Positions 57,161 to 64,000 of a DNA stretch of 64,000 nucleotides are shown here, piece after piece (within the stretch, counting starts at the first letter, position 1; each line of letters starts with the position of its first letter). This DNA comes from Mycolicibacterium mageritense (GTDB lineage: Bacteria > Actinomycetota > Actinomycetes > Mycobacteriales > Mycobacteriaceae). A model generated the notes under the pieces. It was given only the letters and a program-made list of their open reading frames with translations, was not told where the DNA came from and made no database searches. A program made the position numbers and the translations under genes. The stretch lies in NCBI RefSeq assembly GCF_010727475.1, contig NZ_AP022567.1, positions 7,192,001 to 7,256,000 of the forward strand. Reading direction: 5' to 3'.

Positions 57161-58117
57161 CTACTCGTCGGCGGGAACCTCGTCGTAGGCGCGCAGCGCC
57201 GCCGCCGCGGCATCCCGCACCCGTTGGGCCAACGAATCGGGGGCGAGCACCCGCACCGCCGACCCGAATCCGAGCACGAACCTGGCCATCCAGTCTTCGG
57301 ATGCGTAGGTCATCGCGGCTTCACAGGCGCCGTCGGGCAATTCGTTGACCACCCGCAGCGGGTAGTAGTCGAACATCCACGACGCGCTTGCATCGATCAA
57401 CAAGGTCGCCGACGGCAAGGCCGGGTCGGCGTCGAACAGCGACGTGTCCGGACCCGCCTGCACGGCAGGCGGTGGCGGCGCCGACGCTTCGGCGAGCACG
57501 TGCGCGTCGACGATGCGGTCGAAGCGGAACAGCCGCACCGCCTCGGCGGTGCGGCACCACGCCTCGAGGTAGCTGTTGTCGCCGACCAGCACCACCCGGA
57601 TCGGGTCTACCGTGCGGGCACTCAACGAGTCCCGCGACGCCGAGTAGTACTCCAGGGTCACCGCGTGGCCGTCGCGCACCGCGGCCCGCACGGCCGCCGC
57701 GGCGTCGCTTTCGGCATGTCCGGGCTCGTCGACCGCGGCGAGCTTGCTGCCCGCGGCGGATTCGATCTTGGCGATGGCGCTGCGGGCCGCCTCGGGATCG
57801 ACCATGCCGGGCACGTCGACCAGTGCCCGTAGCGCCACCAGGATTCCGGTGGCCTCGATCGACGTGAGCCGCAGGGGGCGGTCGACACCGGCGCTGAAGG
57901 TGACTTCGACTGTGTCCCCTTCGAAATCGAAGTCGATCAGATCGCCGGGGCTGTAACCGGGCAGGCCGCACATCCACAGCTGCCGCAGGTCGGCGTCGAG
58001 CTGCTTGTCGGTAACACCGAGCGCGGCCGCGGCGGCGGCGCGGGTGACCTTGGGGTTGGCCTGGAAGTACGGCACCATGTTGAGCATCCGGACCAGCCGC
58101 GTCGAAACCTGGCTCAT
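57161..58117 (-). CDS. pafC: WYL/helix-turn-helix regulator PafC
   Basis: The protein has 318 aa. A winged-helix N-terminus (RLVRMLNMVPYFQANPKVTRAAAAAALG) precedes a WYL domain (VTLEYYSASRDSLSARTVDPIRV, NSYLEAWCRTAEAVRLFRFDRI) and a C-terminal WCX domain. With PafB it forms the PafBC activator of the LexA-independent DNA-damage response in mycobacteria. ATG 58117 overlaps pafB by 4 bp (ATGA). Confidence 0.96.
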   Translation of the reverse strand: MSQVSTRLVRMLNMVPYFQANPKVTRAAAAAALGVTDKQLDADLRQLWMCGLPGYSPGDLIDFDFEGDTVEVTFSAGVDRPLRLTSIEATGILVALRALVDVPGMVDPEAARSAIAKIESAAGSKLAAVDEPGHAESDAAAAVRAAVRDGHAVTLEYYSASRDSLSARTVDPIRVVLVGDNSYLEAWCRTAEAVRLFRFDRIVDAHVLAEASAPPPPAVQAGPDTSLFDADPALPSATLLIDASASWMFDYYPLRVVNELPDGACEAAMTYASEDWMARFVLGFGSAVRVLAPDSLAQRVRDAAAAALRAYDEVPADE

Positions 58118-59118
58118 GATGCGTGCCCCACCCCCGCCTGCGCGCGCAGCCGTGCCACGACGTCGTCCCGCAACGACCGCGGCGCCAAGACCACCGCGTC
58201 AGGCCCGTAACTCGCGATCTCCCTGGCCAATCGGTCGTACCCGCCGACGTCGACGGTGATCTCCTCACCGGCCCGCCCCGCCAGCGTCCGAGGGGTCGCG
58301 GCCGTGGCCTGGCGGCGCAGCGCGGTGCCCTTGCCCTCGGCCACCCACACCCGAGCCTGTTCACCCGTCGGCGATTCGGCGACGACCCGCTGCACGACCT
58401 CGCGCAGGTTGACACCGTCGGGTTTGCGCACCGCGCCGGGCTCCCCGATCGCGGTCACGTGTTCTCCGATCCGAGACAGCCGGAAGGTGCGGGTGTCGTC
58501 ACGCAACCGGTCGTGTCCGACCAGATACCAGCGTCCCCGATGTGTCACCACGCCCCACGGCTCGACGGTCCGCGTGGTGTACGGGTCGCTGCGCGAATAG
58601 CGGTGCTCGAACTGCACCACCCGCCCGGAGTCGATGGCCGACAACAGGATTCCCAGCACCTCCTCCGAACCTCGTACCCCGGGCAGCACGCTGGTCGAGG
58701 TGATCGCGACCGACGGGTCTCCCCCCTCGACGTCGACACCTGCGGCGCGCAGCTTGAGCAGCGCCCCCTGTGTTGCGGTGATGAGTTCGGGTGACTGCCA
58801 CAGCTGCGTCGCGACCGCGACGGCGGCTGCCTCGTCGGTGGTCAACTCGACCGCGGGCAGCGCATACGCCTCGCGGTTGATGCGGTAGCCCTCGGTCGGG
58901 TCGAACTTGGACACCCGGCCGGTCTCCAACGGGATACCCAGATCGCGCAATTCGTTCTTGTCCCGCTCGAACATTCGCGAGAACGCCTCGTCGCTCGGGC
59001 TGTCGTTGTAGCCCTGGACGATGTTGCGGATCTTTTCTGCCGGCAGGAACCGATCGGTGGACAGCAGGGCGATGACGAGGTTCATCAACCGCTCGACTTT
59101 GGAAACTGCCACGCCCAT
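58114..59118 (-). CDS. pafB: WYL/helix-turn-helix regulator PafB
   Basis: The protein has 334 aa from ATG 59118. The N-terminal winged helix (SKVERLMNLVIALLSTDRF, then FSRMFERDKNELRDLGIPL) is followed by a WYL domain (VVQFEHRYSRSDPYTTRTVEPWG, RWYLVGHDRLRDDTRTFRLSRIG) and a WCX domain. It works as a heterodimer with PafC as a DNA-damage activator. The exact start is uncertain: a GTG two codons later (59112) aligns better with M. tuberculosis. It is 50 bp downstream of pafA on the same strand. Confidence 0.95.
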   Translation of the reverse strand: MGVAVSKVERLMNLVIALLSTDRFLPAEKIRNIVQGYNDSPSDEAFSRMFERDKNELRDLGIPLETGRVSKFDPTEGYRINREAYALPAVELTTDEAAAVAVATQLWQSPELITATQGALLKLRAAGVDVEGGDPSVAITSTSVLPGVRGSEEVLGILLSAIDSGRVVQFEHRYSRSDPYTTRTVEPWGVVTHRGRWYLVGHDRLRDDTRTFRLSRIGEHVTAIGEPGAVRKPDGVNLREVVQRVVAESPTGEQARVWVAEGKGTALRRQATAATPRTLAGRAGEEITVDVGGYDRLAREIASYGPDAVVLAPRSLRDDVVARLRAQAGVGHAS

Positions 59119-59168
59119 GAGCTTAGGGCCTGGGGAGCGTGGACCCGGACAGCGACAGCCGCCGTCGA

Positions 59169-60527
59169 TCACATGCTGGCGATGAGCCGCTTCACCCGCT
59201 CGTCGACCGACCGGAACGGATCCTTGCACAGCACGGTGCGCTGCGCTTGGTCGTTGAGCTTGAGGTGCACCCAGTCGACCGTGAAGTCACGGCCGGCTTC
59301 CTGTGCGGCACTGATGAATTCACCGCGCAGCTTGGCCCTGGTGGTCTGCGGCGGGGTGTTGACCGCGGCGTCGATCTCCTCATCGGTGGTGATCCTGGCG
59401 GCCAGCCCCTTGCGCTGCAGCAGGTCGAAAACCCCGCGACCGCGCTTGATGTCGTGGTAGGCGAGATCGAGCTGGCTGATCTTGGGGTCGGACAGCTCCA
59501 TGTTGTAGCGGTCCTGGTAGCGCTGGAACAGCTTGCGCTTGATCACCCAGTCGATCTCGGTGTCGACCTTGGCGAAATCCTGGCTCTCGACCGCGTCGAG
59601 CTGGCGGCCCCACAGGTCGACCACCTGCTCGATCTGGGTGTTGGGTTCACGCGTCTGCAGGTACTCGACCGCGCGGCTGAAGTACTCCCGCTGGATGTCG
59701 AGCGCGCTGGCCTGGCGGCCGCCGGCCAACCGCACCGGACGCCTGCCGGTCAGGTCGTGGCTGACCTCGCGGATCGCGCGGATCGGATTGTCCAGCGAGA
59801 AATCGCGGAACGGCACACCCGCCTCGATCATCTCCAGCACCAGCGACGCGGTGCCGACCTTGAGCATGGTGGTGGACTCGCACATGTTGGAGTCACCCAC
59901 GATCACGTGCAGCCGCCGGTACTTCTCGGCGTCGGCGTGCGGCTCGTCGCGCGTGTTGATGATGGGGCGGCTGCGGGTGGTCGCGCTCGACACGCCCTCC
60001 CAGATGTGCTCGGCGCGCTGACTCAGGCAGAACGTCGCAGCCTTCGGGGTCTGCAGCACCTTGCCCGCGCCGCAGATCAACTGCCGGGTGACCAGGAACG
60101 GCAGCAGCACATCGGAGATCCGGGAGAACTCGCCGGCCCGCACGATGAGGTAGTTCTCGTGGCAGCCGTAGGAGTTGCCCGCCGAGTCGGTGTTGTTCTT
60201 GAACAGGTAGATGTCACCGCCGATGCCCTCGTCGGCGAGCCGCTGCTCGGCGTCGATCAGCAAATCCTCCAGCACGCGCTCACCGGCGCGGTCGTGGGTG
60301 ACCAGCTGAGTCAGGTTGTCGCACTCGGCGGTCGCGTACTCGGGGTGGCTGCCCACGTCGAGATACAACCGGGCGCCGTTGCGAAGGAACACGTTGGAAC
60401 TGCGCCCCCACGACACGACCCGCCGGAACAGATAGCGGGCAACCTCGTCGGGACTGAGCCGGCGATGGCCATGGAAGGTGCAGGTCACACCGAATTCCGT
60501 CTCGATGCCCATAATTCGTCGCTGCAC
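59169..60527 (-). CDS. pafA: Pup-protein ligase PafA
   Basis: The protein has 452 aa and is almost identical to M. tuberculosis PafA. It is a carboxylate-amine ligase of the glutamine-synthetase-like fold: GIETEFG (Glu9), LDVGSHPEYATAE (Asp57), KNNTDSAGNSYGCHENYL and STTMLKVGTASLV. It joins deamidated Pup to lysines of target proteins for the proteasome. GTG at 60527 (MQRRIMGIETE in the family). TAAGCT lies 7 bp upstream, so the message is probably leaderless. The genes prcA, prcB and pup are outside the window. Confidence 0.98.
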   Translation of the reverse strand: MQRRIMGIETEFGVTCTFHGHRRLSPDEVARYLFRRVVSWGRSSNVFLRNGARLYLDVGSHPEYATAECDNLTQLVTHDRAGERVLEDLLIDAEQRLADEGIGGDIYLFKNNTDSAGNSYGCHENYLIVRAGEFSRISDVLLPFLVTRQLICGAGKVLQTPKAATFCLSQRAEHIWEGVSSATTRSRPIINTRDEPHADAEKYRRLHVIVGDSNMCESTTMLKVGTASLVLEMIEAGVPFRDFSLDNPIRAIREVSHDLTGRRPVRLAGGRQASALDIQREYFSRAVEYLQTREPNTQIEQVVDLWGRQLDAVESQDFAKVDTEIDWVIKRKLFQRYQDRYNMELSDPKISQLDLAYHDIKRGRGVFDLLQRKGLAARITTDEEIDAAVNTPPQTTRAKLRGEFISAAQEAGRDFTVDWVHLKLNDQAQRTVLCKDPFRSVDERVKRLIASM

Positions 60528-60534
60528 CTTATCG

Positions 60535-60540
60535 AGCTTA
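60535..60540 (-). promoter_or_regulatory. -10 element of pafA
   Basis: On the minus strand TAAGCT (TANNNT) lies 7 bp before the GTG at 60527, with no typical ribosome site. Confidence 0.45.
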
Positions 60541-60587
60541 CGGGGTGGCTCACAGTATCGGTGGGCAAGCCGGTCGGGGTGGCGCCG

Positions 60588-60593
60588 TAAAAT
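60588..60593 (+). promoter_or_regulatory. -10 element of the small secreted protein gene
   Basis: TAAAAT (five of six matches to TATAAT) ends 6 bp before the GTG at 60600; no ribosome site is present. Confidence 0.5.
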
Positions 60594-60599
60594 CGGCGC

Positions 60600-60878
60600 G
60601 TGCGCAGGCGTGGCGCCGGAATTCGGCTGGCGATGACCGCTCTACTCGTTGCCGCGGCAACCATCGGCCCCGCTGCGCCCGCTGCCTTCGCCGACGAGCC
60701 GTGCCCGCCGCCGTATGCGCAGGGCATGCCGCCGTGCACGGCGTCGCCCGTCGCGACGTGCCCGCCCAACATGACGTCGTACTGGGACGGCCGGCCGTGT
60801 ACGCCGTTGCCCTGCACGCCGCCGTACTCCCCGGGTTTGCCGCCCTGCATCATGGCGCCGCAGGCCCCGGTGCCGTGA
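60600..60878 (+). CDS. Small secreted Pro/Cys-rich protein
   Basis: The protein has 92 aa. A Sec-type signal peptide (MRRRGAGIRLAMTALLVAAA, cleavage near AFADE at about residue 31) leaves a mature part of about 60 residues that is very rich in Pro and has six Cys in CPPPY, PPC, CPPN, PC, PCTPP and PPC contexts. I do not recognise the family; small cysteine-rich exported proteins of this type occur in mycobacteria. The 3' end overlaps the convergent TetR gene by 29 bp. Confidence 0.75.
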   Translation: MRRRGAGIRLAMTALLVAAATIGPAAPAAFADEPCPPPYAQGMPPCTASPVATCPPNMTSYWDGRPCTPLPCTPPYSPGLPPCIMAPQAPVP

Positions 60879-61524
60879 GCGAACCGTCGGGCAACCCCAG
60901 GATCCGTTCGAACGCCTGCTGGTAGGCCGCCACCGCCGTACGCGCGTGCGGTCCCGAGATGTCGATGCCGGTGGCGCCGTCGGCCTCGATGGCTTCGATG
61001 AACGCATCGGCCAGGTGCAGGCCCATCGCGGTGATGATGCCGGCCGCCTCATGAGGGAAGTCCGTGTCGAAGACACCTTCGGCAACGCCCTGCCGGATGA
61101 TCGACTCCAGGAACGGCGCCGTGGTGCGCATCGAACCCTGGGCCAGCTTCTGCCGGAGCAGCGCATTGTTCTCGTCGTGCCACAGCCGGATCAGCGTGGC
61201 GACGGCGGTCGCGTTCTCGGACTTCCACGCATACGACGCGGCGAAGTAGGCGTGCAATTTGTCGAGGGCCGTCTGGTCGGGTGCGTCCGCGATGTGTTGC
61301 AACCGCGCGGTGGCGGCCTCGCCCATCTGGTCGACGACGCCTTCCAGCAGTGCCTGCTTGGACCTGAAGTAGTGATACAGGGCGCCTTTCGAGATCTGCA
61401 GCGCGCCGAGCACGTCCTCGATGGTCATCGCTGCGTACCCCTTGTCGTGCATCAGCTGCAGCGCGACGTCGAGGATCTCGCGCCGCCTGGCGGCGTGCTC
61501 CTCGGGTTTCACTTGGCGTGCCAT
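60850..61524 (-). CDS. TetR-family transcriptional regulator
   Basis: The protein has 224 aa. A TetR N-terminal helix-turn-helix is at about residues 14-62 (RREILDVALQLMHDKGYAAM, TIEDVLGALQISKGALYHYF). The rest is a helical ligand-binding and dimer domain ending in a Pro-rich tail. ATG 61524 has gggagg 3 bp upstream. It is divergent from a membrane protein gene with a long inverted repeat between them, so it probably represses that gene and itself. Confidence 0.92.
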   Translation of the reverse strand: MARQVKPEEHAARRREILDVALQLMHDKGYAAMTIEDVLGALQISKGALYHYFRSKQALLEGVVDQMGEAATARLQHIADAPDQTALDKLHAYFAASYAWKSENATAVATLIRLWHDENNALLRQKLAQGSMRTTAPFLESIIRQGVAEGVFDTDFPHEAAGIITAMGLHLADAFIEAIEADGATGIDISGPHARTAVAAYQQAFERILGLPDGSLTAPGPAAP

Positions 61525-61533
61525 GGGCCTCCC

Positions 61534-61598
61534 TTGACGTCGGTCATCCCTCGATCCTACCTTTATTAATAGACCGGTAGTCGGTTTATTAATAAAGG
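61534..61598 (+). promoter_or_regulatory. Promoter and long inverted-repeat operator between TetR and membrane protein genes
   Basis: cctttattaata (61560-61571) and tattaataaagg (61587-61598) are perfect 12-bp arms; the 15-nt spacer holds a second pair, accg (61573-61576) / cggt (61582-61585). The arms are strongly AT-rich in a GC-rich genome. A promoter TTGACG (61534-61539) N18 TACCTT (61558-61563) would start transcription inside the repeat, and the right arm ends at the ribosome site of the membrane protein gene. Confidence 0.75.
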
Positions 61599-61605
61599 AG
61601 ACCTG

Positions 61606-62040
61606 ATGCCCACGTCCACCCCGGAAGGCCGGCACCGCACGCGCATGTTCGCCCGGGTTCTCGGCCCCTTCGTCGCCGTGGCCACCCTGATCATCGCGAT
61701 CCGGCTGCCACAGCTCGGCGACCTGCTGTCCGACCTGTTCACCAACGGCACCCTGCCCTGGATCCTTGGCGCGGCCATGCTGATGATGGGCCTGATCGTG
61801 ATCGCCTTCCACCAGTACTGGTACAGCGTGACGGCCGTACTCATCTCGCTGTTCGGCTGGTTCGTCGCGCTGCGAGGCGTGGCGATGATGGCTTTCCCGT
61901 CGGCGATCGAGAGCGGCGCCGACACCACGGTCGGCAGCCCCGGCCTGCTGATCGCGGCCCGGATCTTCTTCCTGCTGCTCACCGCGATGGGCCTGTGGTT
62001 CGCCTACGTGGGCTGGCGCCCGGAATCTGCCGAGCGCTGA
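61606..62040 (+). CDS. Small integral membrane protein, likely target of the TetR regulator
   Basis: The protein has 144 aa with four hydrophobic helices (FARVLGPFVAVATLIIAIRL, LPWILGAAMLMMGLIVIAF, YSVTAVLISLFGWFVALRGV, LLIAARIFFLLLTAMGLWF). I do not recognise a family. ATG 61606 has aaaggag 6 bp upstream, at the edge of the operator. It is followed after 48 bp by the epoxide-hydrolase-like gene on the same strand, which may be co-regulated. Confidence 0.85.
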   Translation: MPTSTPEGRHRTRMFARVLGPFVAVATLIIAIRLPQLGDLLSDLFTNGTLPWILGAAMLMMGLIVIAFHQYWYSVTAVLISLFGWFVALRGVAMMAFPSAIESGADTTVGSPGLLIAARIFFLLLTAMGLWFAYVGWRPESAER

Positions 62041-62088
62041 AAGCGCCAACCGCCCCACAACGCTGCGACAGCGGATGAGAATTGACCG

Positions 62089-62955
62089 ATGTCCTCGCGC
62101 AGCGCTCCGGTGGACGGATTCCGATTGGCCTTCGATCGGCACGGCGTGGCAGGCGGGCCGCCCGTCGTGCTGCTGCACGGCTGGCCGGGCAACCGGCGGG
62201 ACTACCGAAAGGTGGTGCCACTGCTGACCGACATCGCCGACGTCATCGTGCCCGACCTGCGCGGGTTCGGCGGCTCCGACAAACACGCCGTCGCGGTGCA
62301 GCACTTCTACAGCGCGACGGCCCAGGCGGCGAGCGTGGTCGGGCTGATCAACGAGCTCAACCTCACCGACGTCATCCTGGCCGGGTACGACGTCGGCAGC
62401 CGCGTGGCCCAGAGCGTGGCCCGCATGCACCCGCACCTCGCGAAGGCACTGGTGCTGTCGCCGCCACTGCCGGGTGCGGGCGATCGGGTGCTGAGCCCGC
62501 ACGCTCAGCACGAATTCTGGTACCAGGCGTTTCACCAGTTGCCGATCGCCGACCGCCTGATCGACGGGAACCCGGAGATCGTCCGGGAGTACCTGCGCCA
62601 CTTCTGGAACCACTGGTCCGGACCCGGATTCACGCTCTCCGAGGACGATCTGGACCGGCTCGTCGCGGACTACGCCCTGCCGGGTGCGTTCACCGCGTCG
62701 CTCGGCTGGTACCGCGCGGGAGCAGGCACCGTCGCGCAGTCACTCACCGAGCTGCCGCCCGACCGCGCCGTCAAGATCCAGGCGCCGACCGCGGTGCTGT
62801 GGCCACGACACGACCCGCTGTTCCCGCCGGACTGGGCCGACCGCCTCGACGACTACTTCCTCGACGTCCGGCTGCACACGGCCGACGACTCGGGCCATTT
62901 CACGCCACTGGAAGTGCCCGACGCGTTCGCCGAACTGATTCGCGCCGCGGTCTAG
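62089..62955 (+). CDS. Alpha/beta hydrolase, epoxide-hydrolase type
   Basis: The protein has 288 aa. It has the oxyanion motif HGWPG (30-34), an Asp nucleophile at 101 in AGYDVGSR instead of Ser, and His270 in DDSGHFTPLE. An Asp nucleophile with HGxP points to epoxide hydrolases or haloalkane dehalogenases; the cap domain (about 125-215) has Tyr and Trp residues that could polarise an epoxide. The substrate is unknown. It lies on the same strand as the membrane protein and 48 bp after it. Confidence 0.88.
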   Translation: MSSRSAPVDGFRLAFDRHGVAGGPPVVLLHGWPGNRRDYRKVVPLLTDIADVIVPDLRGFGGSDKHAVAVQHFYSATAQAASVVGLINELNLTDVILAGYDVGSRVAQSVARMHPHLAKALVLSPPLPGAGDRVLSPHAQHEFWYQAFHQLPIADRLIDGNPEIVREYLRHFWNHWSGPGFTLSEDDLDRLVADYALPGAFTASLGWYRAGAGTVAQSLTELPPDRAVKIQAPTAVLWPRHDPLFPPDWADRLDDYFLDVRLHTADDSGHFTPLEVPDAFAELIRAAV

Positions 62956-62975
62956 CGAGCCCGCAGGCCGTCTCG

Positions 62976-64000
62976 TCACCGGTTGAGCGCGCGCGGGCCG
63001 GCGCCCACCGCGTCGGCAAGCAGCTGCACGAACCACGCCAGCACCGGCGCGCGCATGAGCCACCCCACCACGGCCCAGCCGAGCGAGATGTGCTCCAGCG
63101 CCGCACCGATGGCCCGGGTGCCTTGCAGGACCACGACATCCGACTCGTAGCGCACCCGTCGCAGATCCTCGGCGTGTTTCTCGGCGGGCTCGATCGCCAG
63201 CGCGACCGGGTGCCTGCGCTGCAGCCACCCGGCGACCTCGCTGCACGGGTCACACGACACCGCCACATAGATCCGGGCCTGCGCCCGGTTTGGATACGGC
63301 CGCCACCGCGCCAGCCAATCGTGCACCGAAGCGCGGTAGGCGATCCACTCGTCGCCGAAGCGACCCAGAAGCTGGTCGCGCTCATACCAACTCGCGATCC
63401 CGGCACTGAACACCACGCCCACCCCGGCGGCCATGACCAACCCGGCACTGTTCAGCACACCGGCGCCGACGAGCAGGATCAGGACCGCGGCGAGCTGCAT
63501 CGGATTGGCGACGAACGCGTACGGTCCTCCCGTCACCAACTGCGGTGGCGGATCCCACGGGAACGGCGTGCCGCCGTGGTGGGCGAAATCGGCGACCGCT
63601 CGCAATGCGATCACCACGACGACCGCGCCGGCCTGCAACAGCACCGAATCCGCGAGCCCACCGACGTCGACGTCCGACCACGAGGAGCCGGTGAGCGCGA
63701 AAGTCGTTGCCGGAATGGCGAACAGCAGAATCGCGCCGAACAACACCACCTGCAGGGTCACGCGGCACCACAGGTTGCGGCCCCGGGCCGTCGACCAGCC
63801 CAGCACCACGCCGGGCACCAGGCACACGGCCACGGCCAGCGCCTCGCCGTAGGCCCAGTCGGTGCGCAGCCGCACCAACGGCTCGAGGCTGCCCATCGCC
63901 AGCACATCGCAGGCAATCAGAACTGCCACGGACACAACGGGATTCACCCATCGTGCGAGCAGGACGGGCACCGCACCCCACAGCACGGCCCAGCCGAAGA
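62976..64000 (-). CDS. Membrane methyltransferase-like (ICMT/PEMT) protein fused to a DUF393 domain (5' end outside window)
   Basis: The frame is open to the window end (codons before 63986 read FGWA), so the start is probably outside. About five to seven membrane helices are followed by GGPYAFVANPMQ, the ICMT/phospholipid-methyltransferase SAM-site signature, and a WYERDQLLGRFGDEWIAYRA segment. The C-terminal about 120 residues have YVAVSCDPCSEVAGWL and end GAGPRALNR, as in the DUF393 (DCC thiol-disulfide oxidoreductase) family, although the usual DxxCxxC is altered to SCDPCSE. The fusion is uncommon. Methylation of a lipid or prenylated product at the membrane is a guess. Confidence 0.78.
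   Translation of the reverse strand, partial: FGWAVLWGAVPVLLARWVNPVVSVAVLIACDVLAMGSLEPLVRLRTDWAYGEALAVAVCLVPGVVLGWSTARGRNLWCRVTLQVVLFGAILLFAIPATTFALTGSSWSDVDVGGLADSVLLQAGAVVVVIALRAVADFAHHGGTPFPWDPPPQLVTGGPYAFVANPMQLAAVLILLVGAGVLNSAGLVMAAGVGVVFSAGIASWYERDQLLGRFGDEWIAYRASVHDWLARWRPYPNRAQARIYVAVSCDPCSEVAGWLQRRHPVALAIEPAEKHAEDLRRVRYESDVVVLQGTRAIGAALEHISLGWAVVGWLMRAPVLAWFVQLLADAVGAGPRALNR

Overview
The window is high-GC actinobacterial DNA. Gene content and order match a fast-growing Mycobacterium (Mycolicibacterium) close to M. smegmatis. The diagnostic blocks, by M. tuberculosis counterpart, are coaE-rpsA-polA (Rv1631-Rv1629), a DUF35/thiolase pair (Rv1628c-Rv1627c), rbpA-ppm1-lnt (Rv2050-Rv2051c), cobN-cobG-cobH-cobIJ-cobK-cobM-cobL (Rv2062c-Rv2072c), an SDR and an F420 biliverdin reductase (Rv2073c/Rv2074), and fenA-helY-tatC-tatA-pafC-pafB-pafA (Rv2090-Rv2097c). 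lnt and ppm1 are separate genes, as in M. smegmatis; in M. tuberculosis they are fused. Species identity is inferred from recalled protein sequences, not proven. I saw no rRNA, tRNA, CRISPR array, insertion sequence or prophage.

Layout. 1-12.3 kb: SDR fragment, flavin monooxygenase, coaE, rpsA, PrsW-like protease, LysE exporter, polA, and a LysR regulator divergent from a FAD monooxygenase/hydrolase pair. 12.4-14.4 kb: a two-gene unit behind a KstR-type operator, then a small DUF167 gene flanked by hairpin repeats. 14.5-20 kb: a kinase-like/hydratase-like fusion, a copper amine oxidase and a type-B carboxylesterase. 20.1-25.4 kb: two lipoproteins around a sulfonate uptake and desulfonation operon (ssuCBAD). 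25.5-33.2 kb: a winged-helix/hydrolase fusion, a zinc-ribbon protein, rbpA, ppm1, lnt, an amidohydrolase, FxsA and two PPOX-fold proteins. 33.3-49.7 kb: the aerobic cobalamin (corrin-ring) locus, interrupted by a five-gene MoxR/DUF58 operon and by a kinase-like gene. 49.7-64 kb: peptidase, VOC protein, fenA, a Pro/Gln-rich membrane protein, helicase helY, Tat translocase genes, the pafCB regulator pair, Pup ligase pafA, a TetR gene divergent from a membrane protein, an epoxide-hydrolase-like gene and a membrane methyltransferase/DUF393 fusion cut by the window end.

How the genes work together. CobG, CobH, CobI-J, CobK, CobL and CobM are successive corrin-ring enzymes and CobN is the large cobaltochelatase subunit; no B12 riboswitch was found, but the cobN start sits in a strong hairpin. 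Ppm1 makes polyprenyl-phosphate mannose and Lnt acylates lipoproteins; the window encodes three probable lipoprotein substrates. PafA attaches Pup to proteins, while PafBC is a DNA-damage transcription regulator. PolA and the stand-alone 5' nuclease are both DNA repair enzymes.

Genes are packed tightly. There is no gene-free stretch over 300 bp; the largest gap is 199 bp (rpsA/PrsW). Same-strand neighbours often overlap by 4 bp (ATGA or GTGA), and several convergent pairs overlap at a shared CTAG or TTAA stop. Many starts follow a TANNNT-type -10 element by only 6-8 bp, which suggests leaderless transcripts.
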